Assembly (NCBI RefSeq): GCF_900079775.1
Contig: NZ_LT556038.1
Location: forward strand, 163,855 to 227,854
From: Leyella lascolaii
GTDB taxonomy: Bacteria > Bacteroidota > Bacteroidia > Bacteroidales > Bacteroidaceae
Direction of reading: 5' to 3'
DNA length: 64,000 nucleotides
Below, one piece after another: positions 17,917 to 26,503 of the stretch (its first letter is position 1; the number at the start of each line of letters is the position of its first letter). Both the position numbers and the translations under genes were made by a program. The notes under the pieces are model-generated. The model was not told where the DNA came from, made no database searches, and worked only from the letters and a program-made list of their open reading frames with translations.

Positions 17917-19089
17917 ATGGTTTCAGGCTTGGCAAATACCAGAACGGACACGCAACCCGACAAGACACTCCGCGTACTTGTTGTAGACATAGTAGCCAGC
18001 ACACCGACATTCGTATACTCACACGTGAAAATAATCTCGGGTGATGTAATACTGGTCAACGACATGAAAGACTGGCTGAGCAGACACCGCGACAGCGCAT
18101 GGACGAGATTAGCCTTGCCATTGTGGAGGATGGCTTACAGTTTGAGACGGCGCACAAGAAACGGTCTCTCTCCTTACGACAGGTTGCTCGCAAGATGGAT
18201 ACAGAAAGAACGTTTTGACGTGGTGTTTGCCGAATTCGGTCCTGCTGCGGCAGCCATGCTGTCAGTATGCAAGAAAGCCGGTGTGCCCTTAGTGCCGTGC
18301 TTTCATGGATATGACATCACTAAAAGGAAAGTGGTGGAACAGCATCAGGAAATCTACCGGCAGCTCTTCGCATACGCTACGTCCGTCATCTCGGTAAGCC
18401 ACTTCCTTTCCTGCCGTCTGGTTAAGGCGGGCTGTCCGCCTGAGAAGCTGGTATACTCGCCATGTTTGCCGGAAGAATCTTTTTATGAGATACAGGGACA
18501 GTCAGACAGACCGCTCCTTGTGTTCTGCGGCAGATTTGTATACAAGAAATGTCCGCAAGCGTTATTATTGGCTTTTGCCCGTATATGCAAGCAACATCCG
18601 GAGGCACAGCTGATCATGGCAGGTTCAGGCGAACTGTTGTATTACACCATGCAACTGTGCCGTTTTTTGGGAATAGACCGTCAGGTGGCATTCCCCGGAC
18701 GAATCACTCAAGAGAAATTCCGCGAGCTGCTCACGCACGCCCGCGCCTATGTGCAGCATTCCATTACGGCACACGACGGTGACTCGGAAGGTTCACCCGT
18801 CGCCATCATGGAGGCACAGGCAGCAGGAGTGCCGGTCATCTCAACCAGACACAGTGACATTCCGACCATTGTAATCCATCACAAGACAGGATTTCTAGTT
18901 GAGGAGGGTGACATTGAGGGGATGGCACGACATATGGCATTCGTGCTCGAAAACCCGGATGCGGCACGCCAGATGGGAAGACTGGCTAAAGAACACATGC
19001 TAAGAAAATACCCGAAAAGGAGTGAAGCCGACATCATTAACGACACTCTGCATCAGGCTGTACAAACATACAGACAGAATAGACACTGA
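17917..19089 (+). CDS. GT4-family glycosyltransferase
   Basis: About 390 residues with a GT-B fold of the GT4 type: acceptor half with FAEFGPAAAAML and FHGYD, donor half with VFCGRFVYKK, LIMAGSGEL and EGSPVAIMEAQAAGVPVIS (the E-x7-E motif) followed by TGFLVEEGD. It transfers a nucleotide-activated sugar, probably to a surface glycan. The ATG at 17917 is chosen over the upstream TTG at 17875 because the latter would place the promoter box inside the gene. Pair with the GT2 gene 37 bp downstream; no other polysaccharide genes adjoin. Confidence 0.9.
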   Translation: MVSGLANTRTDTQPDKTLRVLVVDIVASTPTFVYSHVKIISGDVILVNDMKDWLSRHRDSAWTRLALPLWRMAYSLRRRTRNGLSPYDRLLARWIQKERFDVVFAEFGPAAAAMLSVCKKAGVPLVPCFHGYDITKRKVVEQHQEIYRQLFAYATSVISVSHFLSCRLVKAGCPPEKLVYSPCLPEESFYEIQGQSDRPLLVFCGRFVYKKCPQALLLAFARICKQHPEAQLIMAGSGELLYYTMQLCRFLGIDRQVAFPGRITQEKFRELLTHARAYVQHSITAHDGDSEGSPVAIMEAQAAGVPVISTRHSDIPTIVIHHKTGFLVEEGDIEGMARHMAFVLENPDAARQMGRLAKEHMLRKYPKRSEADIINDTLHQAVQTYRQNRH

Positions 19090-19125
19090 ATGGATTTATC
19101 GACATAACATACAATTTAACGAGAC

Positions 19126-20142
19126 ATGACACCCCTGATACTTGATGAACCAACGTCCGAAGCGCCTGCTTTTTCCATAATAATCCCGCATTATAACACA
19201 TCCGGACTGCTCCAACGCCTGCTTGACACCATCCCGTCACGCGACGACACGGAGATTATAGTGGTGGACGACGCAAGCCGGCAAGATGAGCTGAAGGCTG
19301 TCCGGCAATGTTGCGGGAACAGGACACGGCAAGCGCGTCTCTTATGCCGCGACACGAACGGAGGAGGCGGTGCGGCACGGAACGACGCGATGAGAGCGGC
19401 GCGTGGGCGATGGCTGATGTTTGCTGATGCGGATGATTATTTTTTACCATCATTAGGCACGGTTCTTGACCGTTACGCATGTAATGAAACATACGACGCC
19501 GTGTTTTTCCCTCCCACCGGAAAAGGGAGTCACAAAAGCACGGCGGACAAAGTGGCAGAACTGTGCATGAAATGGAAGTCCGATCCACAAAAATACGACA
19601 ACAGGATGAGATACGGATTTGTGGGACCGTGGAGTAAAATGGTTAAAAGACAGTTCGCACAAGAGAATGGACTCTACTTCTACTCCACCAGAAAACAAAA
19701 CGACTTTCCATTCAACATAATGCTGGGTAAAAACTTAAAACACTTCACCGTAGACGAGACACCGATATACTGTTGGGACAGGATTAATACAAGCACATCC
19801 GACCGATACGACCTACAGGCATGCCGTGACTCACTATGGGTATATGCGCAAGCCATACATTATCTTAATGATATGGACACGGAGCATTTCAAAAGAATCT
19901 ACATCCATTCGCTTTGCAAATACATTCTGATGCATCCGACATTAATCATCGAAGGTCTCGAGGAACTGCAGCAAATGGGATGCCCTCCGGAAAGAGCGTG
20001 CCGTCTCATAACCGATATCTGCATGAAGGAAAACGCCACGCTCTTGAAATATATTATGATCAGCACACCTTCGGAACGTCTGAAAGCAGAGTGTGTCAAG
20101 GCGTTGACAAGAGCTAACAATCCGGATTCTGCCGGATATTAG
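19126..20142 (+). CDS. GT2-family glycosyltransferase
   Basis: 338 residues, GT-A fold: FSIIIPHYNTSGLL at the N-terminus, IIVVDDASRQDEL, GGGAARNDAMRAARG and the metal-binding FADADDYF. The C-terminal half is not recognised. No membrane helices, so it acts in the cytoplasm, probably on the same glycan as its GT4 neighbour. Acceptor and sugar unknown. Confidence 0.9.
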   Translation: MTPLILDEPTSEAPAFSIIIPHYNTSGLLQRLLDTIPSRDDTEIIVVDDASRQDELKAVRQCCGNRTRQARLLCRDTNGGGGAARNDAMRAARGRWLMFADADDYFLPSLGTVLDRYACNETYDAVFFPPTGKGSHKSTADKVAELCMKWKSDPQKYDNRMRYGFVGPWSKMVKRQFAQENGLYFYSTRKQNDFPFNIMLGKNLKHFTVDETPIYCWDRINTSTSDRYDLQACRDSLWVYAQAIHYLNDMDTEHFKRIYIHSLCKYILMHPTLIIEGLEELQQMGCPPERACRLITDICMKENATLLKYIMISTPSERLKAECVKALTRANNPDSAGY

Positions 20143-20780
20143 ACATGTTGCATTAAAGCCGGATCTGCCATCATACTTTATCCCGATTTTGTTCTGCCGC
20201 CATACATGTTGGTCTGCGGACAACCGACAATTGCCTTACATGAAACAAACATCCGGCAACCGGACAAAAAGAGTGTCCGATTACGGATGTATATAAATTT
20301 AGATATTATTATATATGAAACAACTTTTTCTGTACAGTATAAGTATACAAACAATACTGCCGGAAAGCAAATTGTCATAACAATGACATAAAAACATATT
20401 ATGAATATCTGCATTCTGCCATACTTACAAATATGCAACTTAAAAACGTTCTCATTCATTCGGTTCACCGTATGTACCATACCGTGACGTGAAACAGCCT
20501 TTTTGGAGCTGCGAAAGAGCCTGTATCATAGGCTGAAACGGTCTGTTTCGGACGTCCGGAAAGCCCGTTTGGCAACGCACTGGAAATCAGACGGTTGACC
20601 AATGTGGCATTCCTGGGAGCTGTTAACATAAAAATGTTAACGTAACAGGCGTCTTCCTGCGGTCGTCGCGAGTATGTGTCAATTGCCGATATTCATAAAC
20701 AGATTATTCAATAGCCTGAAAATACCGGCACATAGGATTTTCCTGTGGGTTTGGGTCACTGAATAGTGGCTGTTATAATA
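20143..20780. other. Long intergenic region with palindromes
   Basis: No coding frame supported. About 20490-20600 holds GC-rich short inverted repeats (GAAAC/GTTTC, TCCGGA-type) like those at 745-860. Near 20626-20655 is CTGTTAACAT with its inverted partner ATGTTAAC. The rest is A+T-rich. Confidence 0.55.
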
Positions 20781-20782
20781 TT

Positions 20783-20970
20783 TTATCTTGAATCATTAGA
20801 ACGCTGATTATACATATAAGGTTTATTGCCATCTCTTCATCCTTCTTCCACACTACTGCCGTCAGCTTGTATTCAGTTATTTCCAATGTCGCCCGCTACA
20901 TCTTCGATAAAGCTGAATAAAATCTGACTGACTGCAGCACGAAATAAGAATGGAAATCCAATGCCCTCTA
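20783..20970. repeat. Foldback copy of the dispersed intergenic repeat
   Basis: Starts with AATCATTAGAACGCTG as in the copy at 2940 and forms an imperfect hairpin: the left arm TTCATCCTTCTTCC...GTATTCAG (about 20837-20877) pairs with CTGAATAAAATC...AAGAATGGA (about 20914-20955) around a GTCGCCCGCTACATC centre. Confidence 0.7.
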
Positions 20971-21000
20971 AGCCGACTATATTGGTTATACAGATTAAAA

Positions 21001-21378
21001 TCAATTAGTTTTAATAACGACAAACGTATCTGTAGGTTCAATGCCAAGAGTAAGTATATTGTATCTCTTTGGGTGTATTATTTCATTTGTGGTAATTATA
21101 AAAGGAGTAGGGGTATTATATGCAAAGCCATATGATTTTCCTGTCACAACATTTAAGACTGTCAGTCTATAAGTCCATGGTCCGAAAGTTTTGTGAATGA
21201 TTTTGTAACTTCCAGTAAAATCGATTAAGTCGGGATAGCACCCATAAATATCACTGTTCTGTTTTAATAATGTGTCTTGAATGCATTTGTCTAACTCAGA
21301 GAAAGTGCGATATTTAGTGTTATTACAACTTACAGACAGCACACATATTACAAATGCGATAAATAATATATATTTCAT
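21001..21378 (-). CDS. Small lipoprotein, unknown function
   Basis: 125 residues with a lipoprotein signal ending VLSVSC (Cys 18). The mature part has aromatic and beta-prone sequence (GPWTYRLTVLNVVTGKSYG) and no recognised domain. It lies directly downstream, on the same strand, of a decayed RHS fragment. Small lipoproteins in that position are sometimes immunity proteins, but this is only positional inference. Low G+C relative to neighbours suggests an accessory origin. Confidence 0.65.
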   Translation of the reverse strand: MKYILFIAFVICVLSVSCNNTKYRTFSELDKCIQDTLLKQNSDIYGCYPDLIDFTGSYKIIHKTFGPWTYRLTVLNVVTGKSYGFAYNTPTPFIITTNEIIHPKRYNILTLGIEPTDTFVVIKTN

Positions 21379-21457
21379 ATAGATTAACTTAAACGGTAAG
21401 AGAAGATAATTGATATGTCATGTTCAATCATTCTCTTCTCTCACCTTTATTCTATTT

Positions 21458-21650
21458 TTATTCACCCTCACCGCTTGACTTCACGGTACGCTCACCATCG
21501 GCATCATACCAATAGTTGGCGACAAAGCCGTTTTCATCACTTGCCAAGAGGCGGTCTCTTCATCCCAACGATACTTCTTCTCGACAGCCTGCTCATCCTC
21601 CTTTCCGTCTTTCTTCATATGGATTATATTCATTCTCTTTTGATTCCATT
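21458..21650 (-). pseudogene. Degenerate RHS-repeat protein fragment
   Basis: Minus-strand translation gives QAVEKKYRWDEE in one frame and RLLASDENGFVANYWYDADG then ERTVKSSGEGE and stop in another. Restoring one A after GAGA (about 21555) joins them into WDEENRLLASDENGF...YWYDADGERTVK, the characteristic repeat near the C-terminal core of Bacteroidetes RHS proteins. There is no start, no core protease domain and no toxin tip. This is the remnant of a larger polymorphic-toxin gene. Confidence 0.7.
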
Positions 21651-21686
21651 CTTATCTCCTCCTTTTTTGGAGTATGGTTTTGTACA

Positions 21687-21842
21687 TTACCACAAACTTG
21701 TATTTGCAACCGGCTCTCCCTCTGAAAAATTCGTAGATGCATAATACGGGTCATAGGGATCGTATCCTCCAGAGCCAGACATGATTGAAAATGATACATT
21801 CGTAACAACAACACTTGGGCATTCGTACTTTTTCTTTTTCAT
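21687..21842 (-). CDS. 51-residue Prevotella-type small peptide
   Basis: MKKKKYECPSVVVTNVSFSI followed by a Gly/Ser/Tyr/Asp/Pro-rich tail (SGSGGYDPYDPYYAS). The opening MKKKYxxPSxxVT is shared by a widespread, poorly understood group of short Bacteroidales proteins. No signal peptide or membrane helix. The ATG at 21842 is used rather than an upstream start at 21926. It sits upstream of the RHS remnant. Function unknown; real expression is not certain. Confidence 0.55.
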   Translation of the reverse strand: MKKKKYECPSVVVTNVSFSIMSGSGGYDPYDPYYASTNFSEGEPVANTSLW

Positions 21843-21894
21843 AAATTTATCCTTTAATCTTTTACCAAAAACTTTGTCAGCGGACGCAAGAAGA

Positions 21895-22055
21895 ACGTTT
21901 TCGTTAAGCCAAATGAACAGAGGCAAGCTTGCTTGTACTATGTCATGGCGAGAAAAGGTGCGCGAAAGCGAACATTTTCGATAAGCCAGATGTGCAGGAC
22001 GAAGCTTGCTTCAGGCTTGCCAGGGCGAGAAAAGGTGCGCGAAAGCGAACCATTG
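21895..22055. repeat. Two tandem copies of a 77-bp intergenic repeat
   Basis: GGCGAGAAAAGGTGCGCGAA starts at 21947 and again at 22024, 77 bp apart. TCG(T/A)TAAGCCA(A/G)ATG begins each unit. A third partial copy is at about 33645-33700 (GTTAAGCCAGATGTGCAGG). Confidence 0.8.
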
Positions 22056-22319
22056 TTCTTTGGTTTCCGGACGCCGACTTTTTATCTAAAACATGCAGAC
22101 CGAACAAAAGACAGTCATAAAATGCAAGGGGCAAATATACTCAAAAAGGAGAAACAGAACACAAAAAAGATTTAAAATCCATCGGTCTTAACAAATATTT
22201 ATTTCCTTTATTCGGAATAATAACAGTCAGAACGAATTACGTACCAATAACTGAGAACATATACCTCATTATAATACTCTGATTAAATAAAATTTCATGC
22301 TATTGTCAGGCATACCGGC

Positions 22320-22425
22320 TTCTGCCTTTTATAGAATATTCAGCGGGCTACATCGGTGAAAAACAAGATGGTGGCAGCAGCACGGAAGACTGATGAAGAA
22401 GTGAAAATAAAGTGAAAGCATACAA
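22320..22425. repeat. Diverged copy of the dispersed foldback repeat
   Basis: CAGCGGGCTACATCGGTG followed by GCAGCAGCACGGAAGACTGA matches, in reverse orientation, the core of the copies at 2940 and 20783. The surrounding 22056-22528 holds no supported gene. Confidence 0.6.
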
Positions 22426-22528
22426 GCGGTGTCCTTACGGCAAATTAGCAATCAACGCAAGTACAGCCTAAGAGATGCCATCAACCCCACACTATCGCCA
22501 TTCTTGTCAGAACAAAAACAAGGTAATA

Positions 22529-22560
22529 TTTGTGCGTATCATTTTTTTTATATAATTTTG
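22529..22560 (+). promoter_or_regulatory. Promoter of tRNA-Arg
   Basis: TTTG at 22529-22532, 20-bp spacer, TAATTTTG at 22553-22560, 16 bp before the tRNA 5' end. Confidence 0.75.
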
Positions 22561-22576
22561 CACCAATCAAAAAGGA

Positions 22577-22650
22577 GGTCCCGTAGCTTAGCTGAATAGA
22601 GCGTCAGATTCCGGTTCTGAAGGTCTTGGGTTTGAATCCCAACGGGATCA
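22577..22650 (+). tRNA. tRNA-Arg (anticodon CCG)
   Basis: Full cloverleaf: acceptor GGTCCCG with CGGGATC (one G-U), D arm GCTTAGCTGAATAGAGC, anticodon stem TCAGA/TCTGA enclosing TTCCGGT with CCG at 22611-22613, T arm TTGGG-TTTGAAT-CCCAA, discriminator A. CCA is not encoded. It reads CGG. Confidence 0.95.
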
Positions 22651-22753
22651 CTGCGGAGAAAGAGGTAAATCGCTTGATTTACCTCTTATTTTTATATTCA
22701 TTCCTCAAAATACGCCATTCAGGCATCAGATTTCCAAATCCACGTTATATTAT

Positions 22754-23326
22754 TTACCGTTTTTTCATCAAGTCACTGACCCAATTCTGTATGTTATCAC
22801 GATTTTCTCCGTTCAACAACTTGCCGTCATGCCATTTCAACTCTGGATATGTATCCCTTAATTCTTTTACACTACCAGTTATTCCGCTTCCACCTGATGT
22901 GGCAAACGGAACGAGCATCTTACCTTTCAGGTCATGACTCTCGATGAATGTATTTATGATTCGCGGAGCCTGGTTCCACCAGATTGGATAGCCTATGAAA
23001 ATAACATTGTAGGGAGAGACATCCAACTTTGTGTCTTTCAATGCCGGACGAGCCTGCGGATTGTTCATCTCTACAGAACTGCGCGATTGACTGTCGTTCC
23101 AGTCAAGGTCATCGGCGGTGTAGGCTTGTTGTGGAACAATCTCATACAATGTACCGCCAGTAACCTCCGCAATCGATCGTGCTGCTTTTTCTGTTGTACC
23201 GGTGGCGGAAAAGTATACGACTAATGTCTTACTATCAGTTTCAACAATCTTTTCTCCTTTGTTTTGGGCGCATGCGGCAAAGCTCATGGTCATTACCGCT
23301 GCCAGAGTCAATATAATCTTATTCAT
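22754..23326 (-). CDS. Exported flavodoxin-family protein
   Basis: 190 residues. The signal peptide ends SFAACAQ, so it is either a lipoprotein or cleaved after ACA. The mature protein is a flavodoxin fold: FMN phosphate loop VVYFSATGTTEKAA (about 36-49), IFIGYPIWWNQAP and VPFATSGGSG near the second and third FMN loops. It probably binds FMN and moves electrons in the periplasm. Flavodoxins are normally cytosolic, so export is notable. Last gene of the unit 66-aa protein, CMD protein, flavodoxin. Confidence 0.9.
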   Translation of the reverse strand: MNKIILTLAAVMTMSFAACAQNKGEKIVETDSKTLVVYFSATGTTEKAARSIAEVTGGTLYEIVPQQAYTADDLDWNDSQSRSSVEMNNPQARPALKDTKLDVSPYNVIFIGYPIWWNQAPRIINTFIESHDLKGKMLVPFATSGGSGITGSVKELRDTYPELKWHDGKLLNGENRDNIQNWVSDLMKKR

Positions 23327-23347
23327 AAACCGATTATTTTTTAAATG

Positions 23348-24175
23348 TCACTTGGCATATTCCTCTTTGATGACGCGCAGCGCCTTGATAGCGGCGGGGA
23401 AGCCGATGTATGGCAGGCACTGGATGACGGCGGCGGTCAGCGTTTCGGGCGAGTTGCCGGCGTTGATATTGCCGTGATAGTGCGAATGGAGCTGGCTCTC
23501 GGCTTCCAATGTGGTCAGTACGCAGTAGCCCAACAGCTCGCGCGTCTGCAAGTCGAGTGCGCCACGGCTGTATATCTCACCGAATAAATAGTCTGTGAGG
23601 AACTGCTCCACATCCTTGCCCATATCACTGGGCAATCCCTTCATCACCGAGGCAATACCACCGGGATATTGCTTGTCCTGAATAGCTTTGCCTGCCTCAT
23701 GGCGTGTTTCCTCCGTCACCGTGCCTTGCTTTTCCAACGGCAGGGAGATGCCCCGTTCCTTAAACACCTCGTTCACCGTAGTAACAGCGTTCAGCATCTT
23801 GGGGAAGCCGATGAACGGGGCGGTGAGATACATCACCTCGCGCAGTTCCTCCGGAGTGACGCCAACATTGAGTGCCGCACCTGCATGAGCTTTCAGTTGC
23901 GGGAGTGTCTGCATCGTGGCGAGGGTGATGCAGGTGATCATTTCGCGTTGTTTCAGCGTCAATTCGCCCGTTAGGAATACCTCACCGAAGATGAACTTCT
24001 GAAGAATGTCCATCATTTCCGGATCTGTCCCCTGTCCGGTCAGAGCTTCACCGCCGAACAGAGTGTGATAATTCTGCTTGCATACTTCAATTCTATCCAT
24101 ATTTTTTGTTGTTTGTGCCGTCGCGGACAGGCTTGCTGTCAGTGCGATGGCGATTATACCTATTACTTTTTTCAT
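23348..24175 (-). CDS. Exported double carboxymuconolactone decarboxylase-family protein
   Basis: 275 residues with a cleavable signal (SATAQ) and two CMD/AhpD-like domains (about 45-130 and 170-265). The first has EVFLTGELTLKQREMITCIT, the second EIYSRGALDLQTRELLGYCV. AhpD-type proteins use Cys pairs as alkylhydroperoxidase partners; here only single cysteines are seen in the equivalent helices, so peroxidase activity is uncertain. Gap to the flavodoxin gene 21 bp. Confidence 0.88.
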   Translation of the reverse strand: MKKVIGIIAIALTASLSATAQTTKNMDRIEVCKQNYHTLFGGEALTGQGTDPEMMDILQKFIFGEVFLTGELTLKQREMITCITLATMQTLPQLKAHAGAALNVGVTPEELREVMYLTAPFIGFPKMLNAVTTVNEVFKERGISLPLEKQGTVTEETRHEAGKAIQDKQYPGGIASVMKGLPSDMGKDVEQFLTDYLFGEIYSRGALDLQTRELLGYCVLTTLEAESQLHSHYHGNINAGNSPETLTAAVIQCLPYIGFPAAIKALRVIKEEYAK

Positions 24176-24190
24176 ATTGTTATCTCGTAT

Positions 24191-24391
24191 TTAGTTCGTA
24201 ATTCTGTCTCCTTTGACCTGCTCGGACAACCCTTTCAGTATCTCCACTTCGTTATCCTCCAAGGGTATGAATGCCTCTCCGCAAAGGAAATGGCGCAAGA
24301 GTTGTTGCGGTGTTACGTGATGGCGGTCTGCGATGAAGCACACCGCCTCGTCCGCGCACAATTCTTCGGGTAATTCTGTTTTCTGTTTCAT
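24191..24391 (-). CDS. Small conserved protein (66 aa), unknown function
   Basis: Starts at the ATG at 24391 (MKQKTELPEELCADEAV), because the longer frame to 24433 would overlap the promoter. It contains CFIADRHHVTPQQLLRHFL and EDNEVEILKGL, a pattern I associate with short cytosolic Bacteroidetes proteins that often precede oxidoreductase genes. No membrane segment. First gene of its operon, 15 bp before the CMD gene. Confidence 0.7.
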   Translation of the reverse strand: MKQKTELPEELCADEAVCFIADRHHVTPQQLLRHFLCGEAFIPLEDNEVEILKGLSEQVKGDRITN

Positions 24392-24414
24392 TGTATTCTC
24401 ATTTTTATCTGATG

Positions 24415-24422
24415 CAAAGTTA
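24415..24422 (-). promoter_or_regulatory. -7 box (TAACTTTG) for the 66-aa/CMD/flavodoxin operon
   Basis: Minus-strand TAACTTTGCATC 23 bp before the ATG at 24391; it lies in the divergent 163-bp control region shared with the GNAT gene. Confidence 0.65.
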
Positions 24423-24519
24423 CACCGGAACAAGGAGGAACGTTGTAACTATAAGTGGGGGAAGCGTACCATTTTTACTGAAATTACAGTCGGCGTAACC
24501 CATTGTCAGTTAAATATTT

Positions 24520-24527
24520 TATCTTTG
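24520..24527 (+). promoter_or_regulatory. -7 box (TATCTTTG) for the GNAT-araC pair
   Basis: TATCTTTGTATTTG 27 bp before the GNAT ATG. It is divergent to the box at 24415, so one AraC operator between them could control both sides. Confidence 0.6.
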
Positions 24528-24554
24528 TATTTGCCAAACAGAAAGAAACTATAA

Positions 24555-25034
24555 ATGACATTTATATACGACATACGTCCGATTACAGACCAAGACATCC
24601 CGAAATTACTGGAATTGTTCCGTTCAACAGTCCTTACTGTCAATTCCAGGGATTACACAAAAGAGGAAACAGAAGATTGGGCTTCATGCGGAGACAGCAT
24701 AGAACATTGGAAAGAACTACTTGCAAAGAACGATTTCATCGGTGCACTTGACAGACAAGGCAATATCATCGGCTTCTCCTCTATGGACTGCAATGGTCAT
24801 CTGCACTCTATGTTTGTACATAAAAACTGGCAAGGGTGTGGAGTAGCGACACAGCTGCTTTCGGAGGTGGAAAAGGTGGCTCAGAAATATGGCGTGGACA
24901 AGATACATTCTGAAGTGAGTATAACTGCCCGCTCTTTCTTTGAGCAACATGGATATAGGACAATGAAGGAGCAAAAACAGAAAGCCAACCAACTTTTCCT
25001 AACAAATTACAAGATGGAAAAGGTTTTGAAATAG
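24555..25034 (+). CDS. GNAT-family N-acetyltransferase
   Basis: 159 residues. Motif A, binding acetyl-CoA pyrophosphate, is MFVHKNWQGCGVATQLL (about 90-106); motif B is in SITARSFFEQHGYR. The N-terminus IRPITDQDIPKL is typical. It acetylates a small molecule or protein N-terminus; target unknown. Co-oriented with the AraC gene 26 bp downstream. Confidence 0.9.
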   Translation: MTFIYDIRPITDQDIPKLLELFRSTVLTVNSRDYTKEETEDWASCGDSIEHWKELLAKNDFIGALDRQGNIIGFSSMDCNGHLHSMFVHKNWQGCGVATQLLSEVEKVAQKYGVDKIHSEVSITARSFFEQHGYRTMKEQKQKANQLFLTNYKMEKVLK

Positions 25035-25060
25035 TATAATAAATAGAATTCTCCCCCCTT

Positions 25061-25960
25061 ATGAGCAAGATACTGAAAGTACGAAATGTCAATGACTATG
25101 CCAGCTACGTTGGATGCAAAGAACAGCACCCGTTGGTCAGCGTCATCAACTATGTCGAAGTTTCGCCCGTGCGTCACAGTCTGAACGATTATGGCGTGTA
25201 CGGCATCTTCTTCCACGATGAGGCGGAGATAGACCTGGCATACGGCTGCGGCAAGTATGATTACAAGAAGGGTACGGTCATATGCGTGGCTCCCGGTCAG
25301 ATAGGCGGCAAGGAGGACAACGGCGAGGAAGTGATGCTGACAGGCTGGGCGTTACTTTTTCACCCCGACCTGTTGCACGGTTTCCCGCTGGAAAGGCGCA
25401 TCAAGGAATATTCCTTCTTCGATTACCGTATCAACGAAGCCCTGCACATGACCGACGAGGAGCACGACATCCTCGCCTCCCTGATGCGCCAGATGCGTGA
25501 GGAACTCGCGGGAAAACCGGATGAGCTTCAGAACGCCATCCTCGTGGGTTACATCGAACTGACGCTCAATTTCTGCCAGCGTTTCTACAACCGCCAGTTC
25601 GTCACCCGAAAGATAGAGAACTCCGATATCCTCGTCCGCTTCGACCGCCTGCTCCGCGACTATTTCGAGGATAAACTCCAAATGACCCTCGGTCTGCCCA
25701 CCGTACAGTATTGCGCCGACAAGCTGTGTATGTCGCCCAACTATTTCGGTGATGTCATCAAGAAGACGACCGGCGATACGGCAAGCAGCCACATTCGCCA
25801 GTTCGTCATCCAGCTTGCCAAGAACGGGCTGGCGGCAGGAGAAACCATCTCCCAAGTGTCCGACCGCCTCGGCTTCGAATACCCCCAGCATTTCAGTCGG
25901 ATGTTCAAGAAACAGGAGGGCGTCACGCCGTCGGAATACTGCCAGAGGGTACGGACATGA
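25061..25960 (+). CDS. AraC-family transcriptional regulator
   Basis: 299 residues: N-terminal cupin-like sensing part (about 20-160) with FFHDEAEIDLAYG, and a C-terminal pair of helix-turn-helix units. The second HTH has ISQVSDRLGFEYPQHFSRMF then KKQEGVTPSEY, the classic AraC signature. It lies centrally in the redox locus and is the obvious candidate regulator of both flanking units; the effector is unknown. Third codon positions are noticeably more G+C-rich than those of the GNAT gene. Confidence 0.93.
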   Translation: MSKILKVRNVNDYASYVGCKEQHPLVSVINYVEVSPVRHSLNDYGVYGIFFHDEAEIDLAYGCGKYDYKKGTVICVAPGQIGGKEDNGEEVMLTGWALLFHPDLLHGFPLERRIKEYSFFDYRINEALHMTDEEHDILASLMRQMREELAGKPDELQNAILVGYIELTLNFCQRFYNRQFVTRKIENSDILVRFDRLLRDYFEDKLQMTLGLPTVQYCADKLCMSPNYFGDVIKKTTGDTASSHIRQFVIQLAKNGLAAGETISQVSDRLGFEYPQHFSRMFKKQEGVTPSEYCQRVRT

Positions 25961-25979
25961 CGCTCGTGCGTTTTGAATA

Positions 25980-26492
25980 TCATTTCCCCAACCGGTTATA
26001 TTCCTCTTCAGTCACTGGCTCCAGCCATTCGTTGGACGTGTTTTCTCCTGGCACCTCAAAGGCGAGATGCGCGAACCAGCTGTCCGCCGCAGCTCCGTGC
26101 CAGTGCTTCACATTCGCCGGGATATGGATGACATCGCCCGGAAGCATCTGCACCGCAGGCTTGCCTTCCTCCTGATACCAGCCCTTGCCCGCCACGCAGA
26201 CCAGCATCTGCCCGCCTCCTTTCGTTGCGTGGTGAATGTGCCAGTTGTTGCGGCAGCCCGGCTCGAAAGTGACATTGTTGAACGGTATCTGCTCCTTGGA
26301 TATGGGAGCCAGATAACTGTTGCCGATGAAATACTTGGCGTAATCGGTGTTCGGCTCACCGATGGGGAATATCATTTCCCGCTGGAAAGCAGCCTTACCG
26401 TCCCCTACTGTTTCTGCAATTTTTTCCTGTGCCATAATTCTTTGTACGTTAGTCATTGTTACCATTAATAATAAAAACAATATTCTTTTCAT
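25980..26492 (-). CDS. Exported cupin-domain protein
   Basis: 170 residues. Signal peptide ending RIMAQ, then a single-domain cupin with both metal motifs: GCRNNWHIHHATKGGGQMLV (His-x-His...Gln/Glu region) and PGDVIHIPANVKHWHGA. This subgroup is often encoded beside CMD proteins and is sometimes fused to them. Probably binds a divalent metal. It ends the five-gene minus-strand unit and is convergent with araC, 19 bp away. Confidence 0.88.
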   Translation of the reverse strand: MKRILFLLLMVTMTNVQRIMAQEKIAETVGDGKAAFQREMIFPIGEPNTDYAKYFIGNSYLAPISKEQIPFNNVTFEPGCRNNWHIHHATKGGGQMLVCVAGKGWYQEEGKPAVQMLPGDVIHIPANVKHWHGAAADSWFAHLAFEVPGENTSNEWLEPVTEEEYNRLGK

Positions 26493-26503
26493 CTTTTCAA
26501 ATG

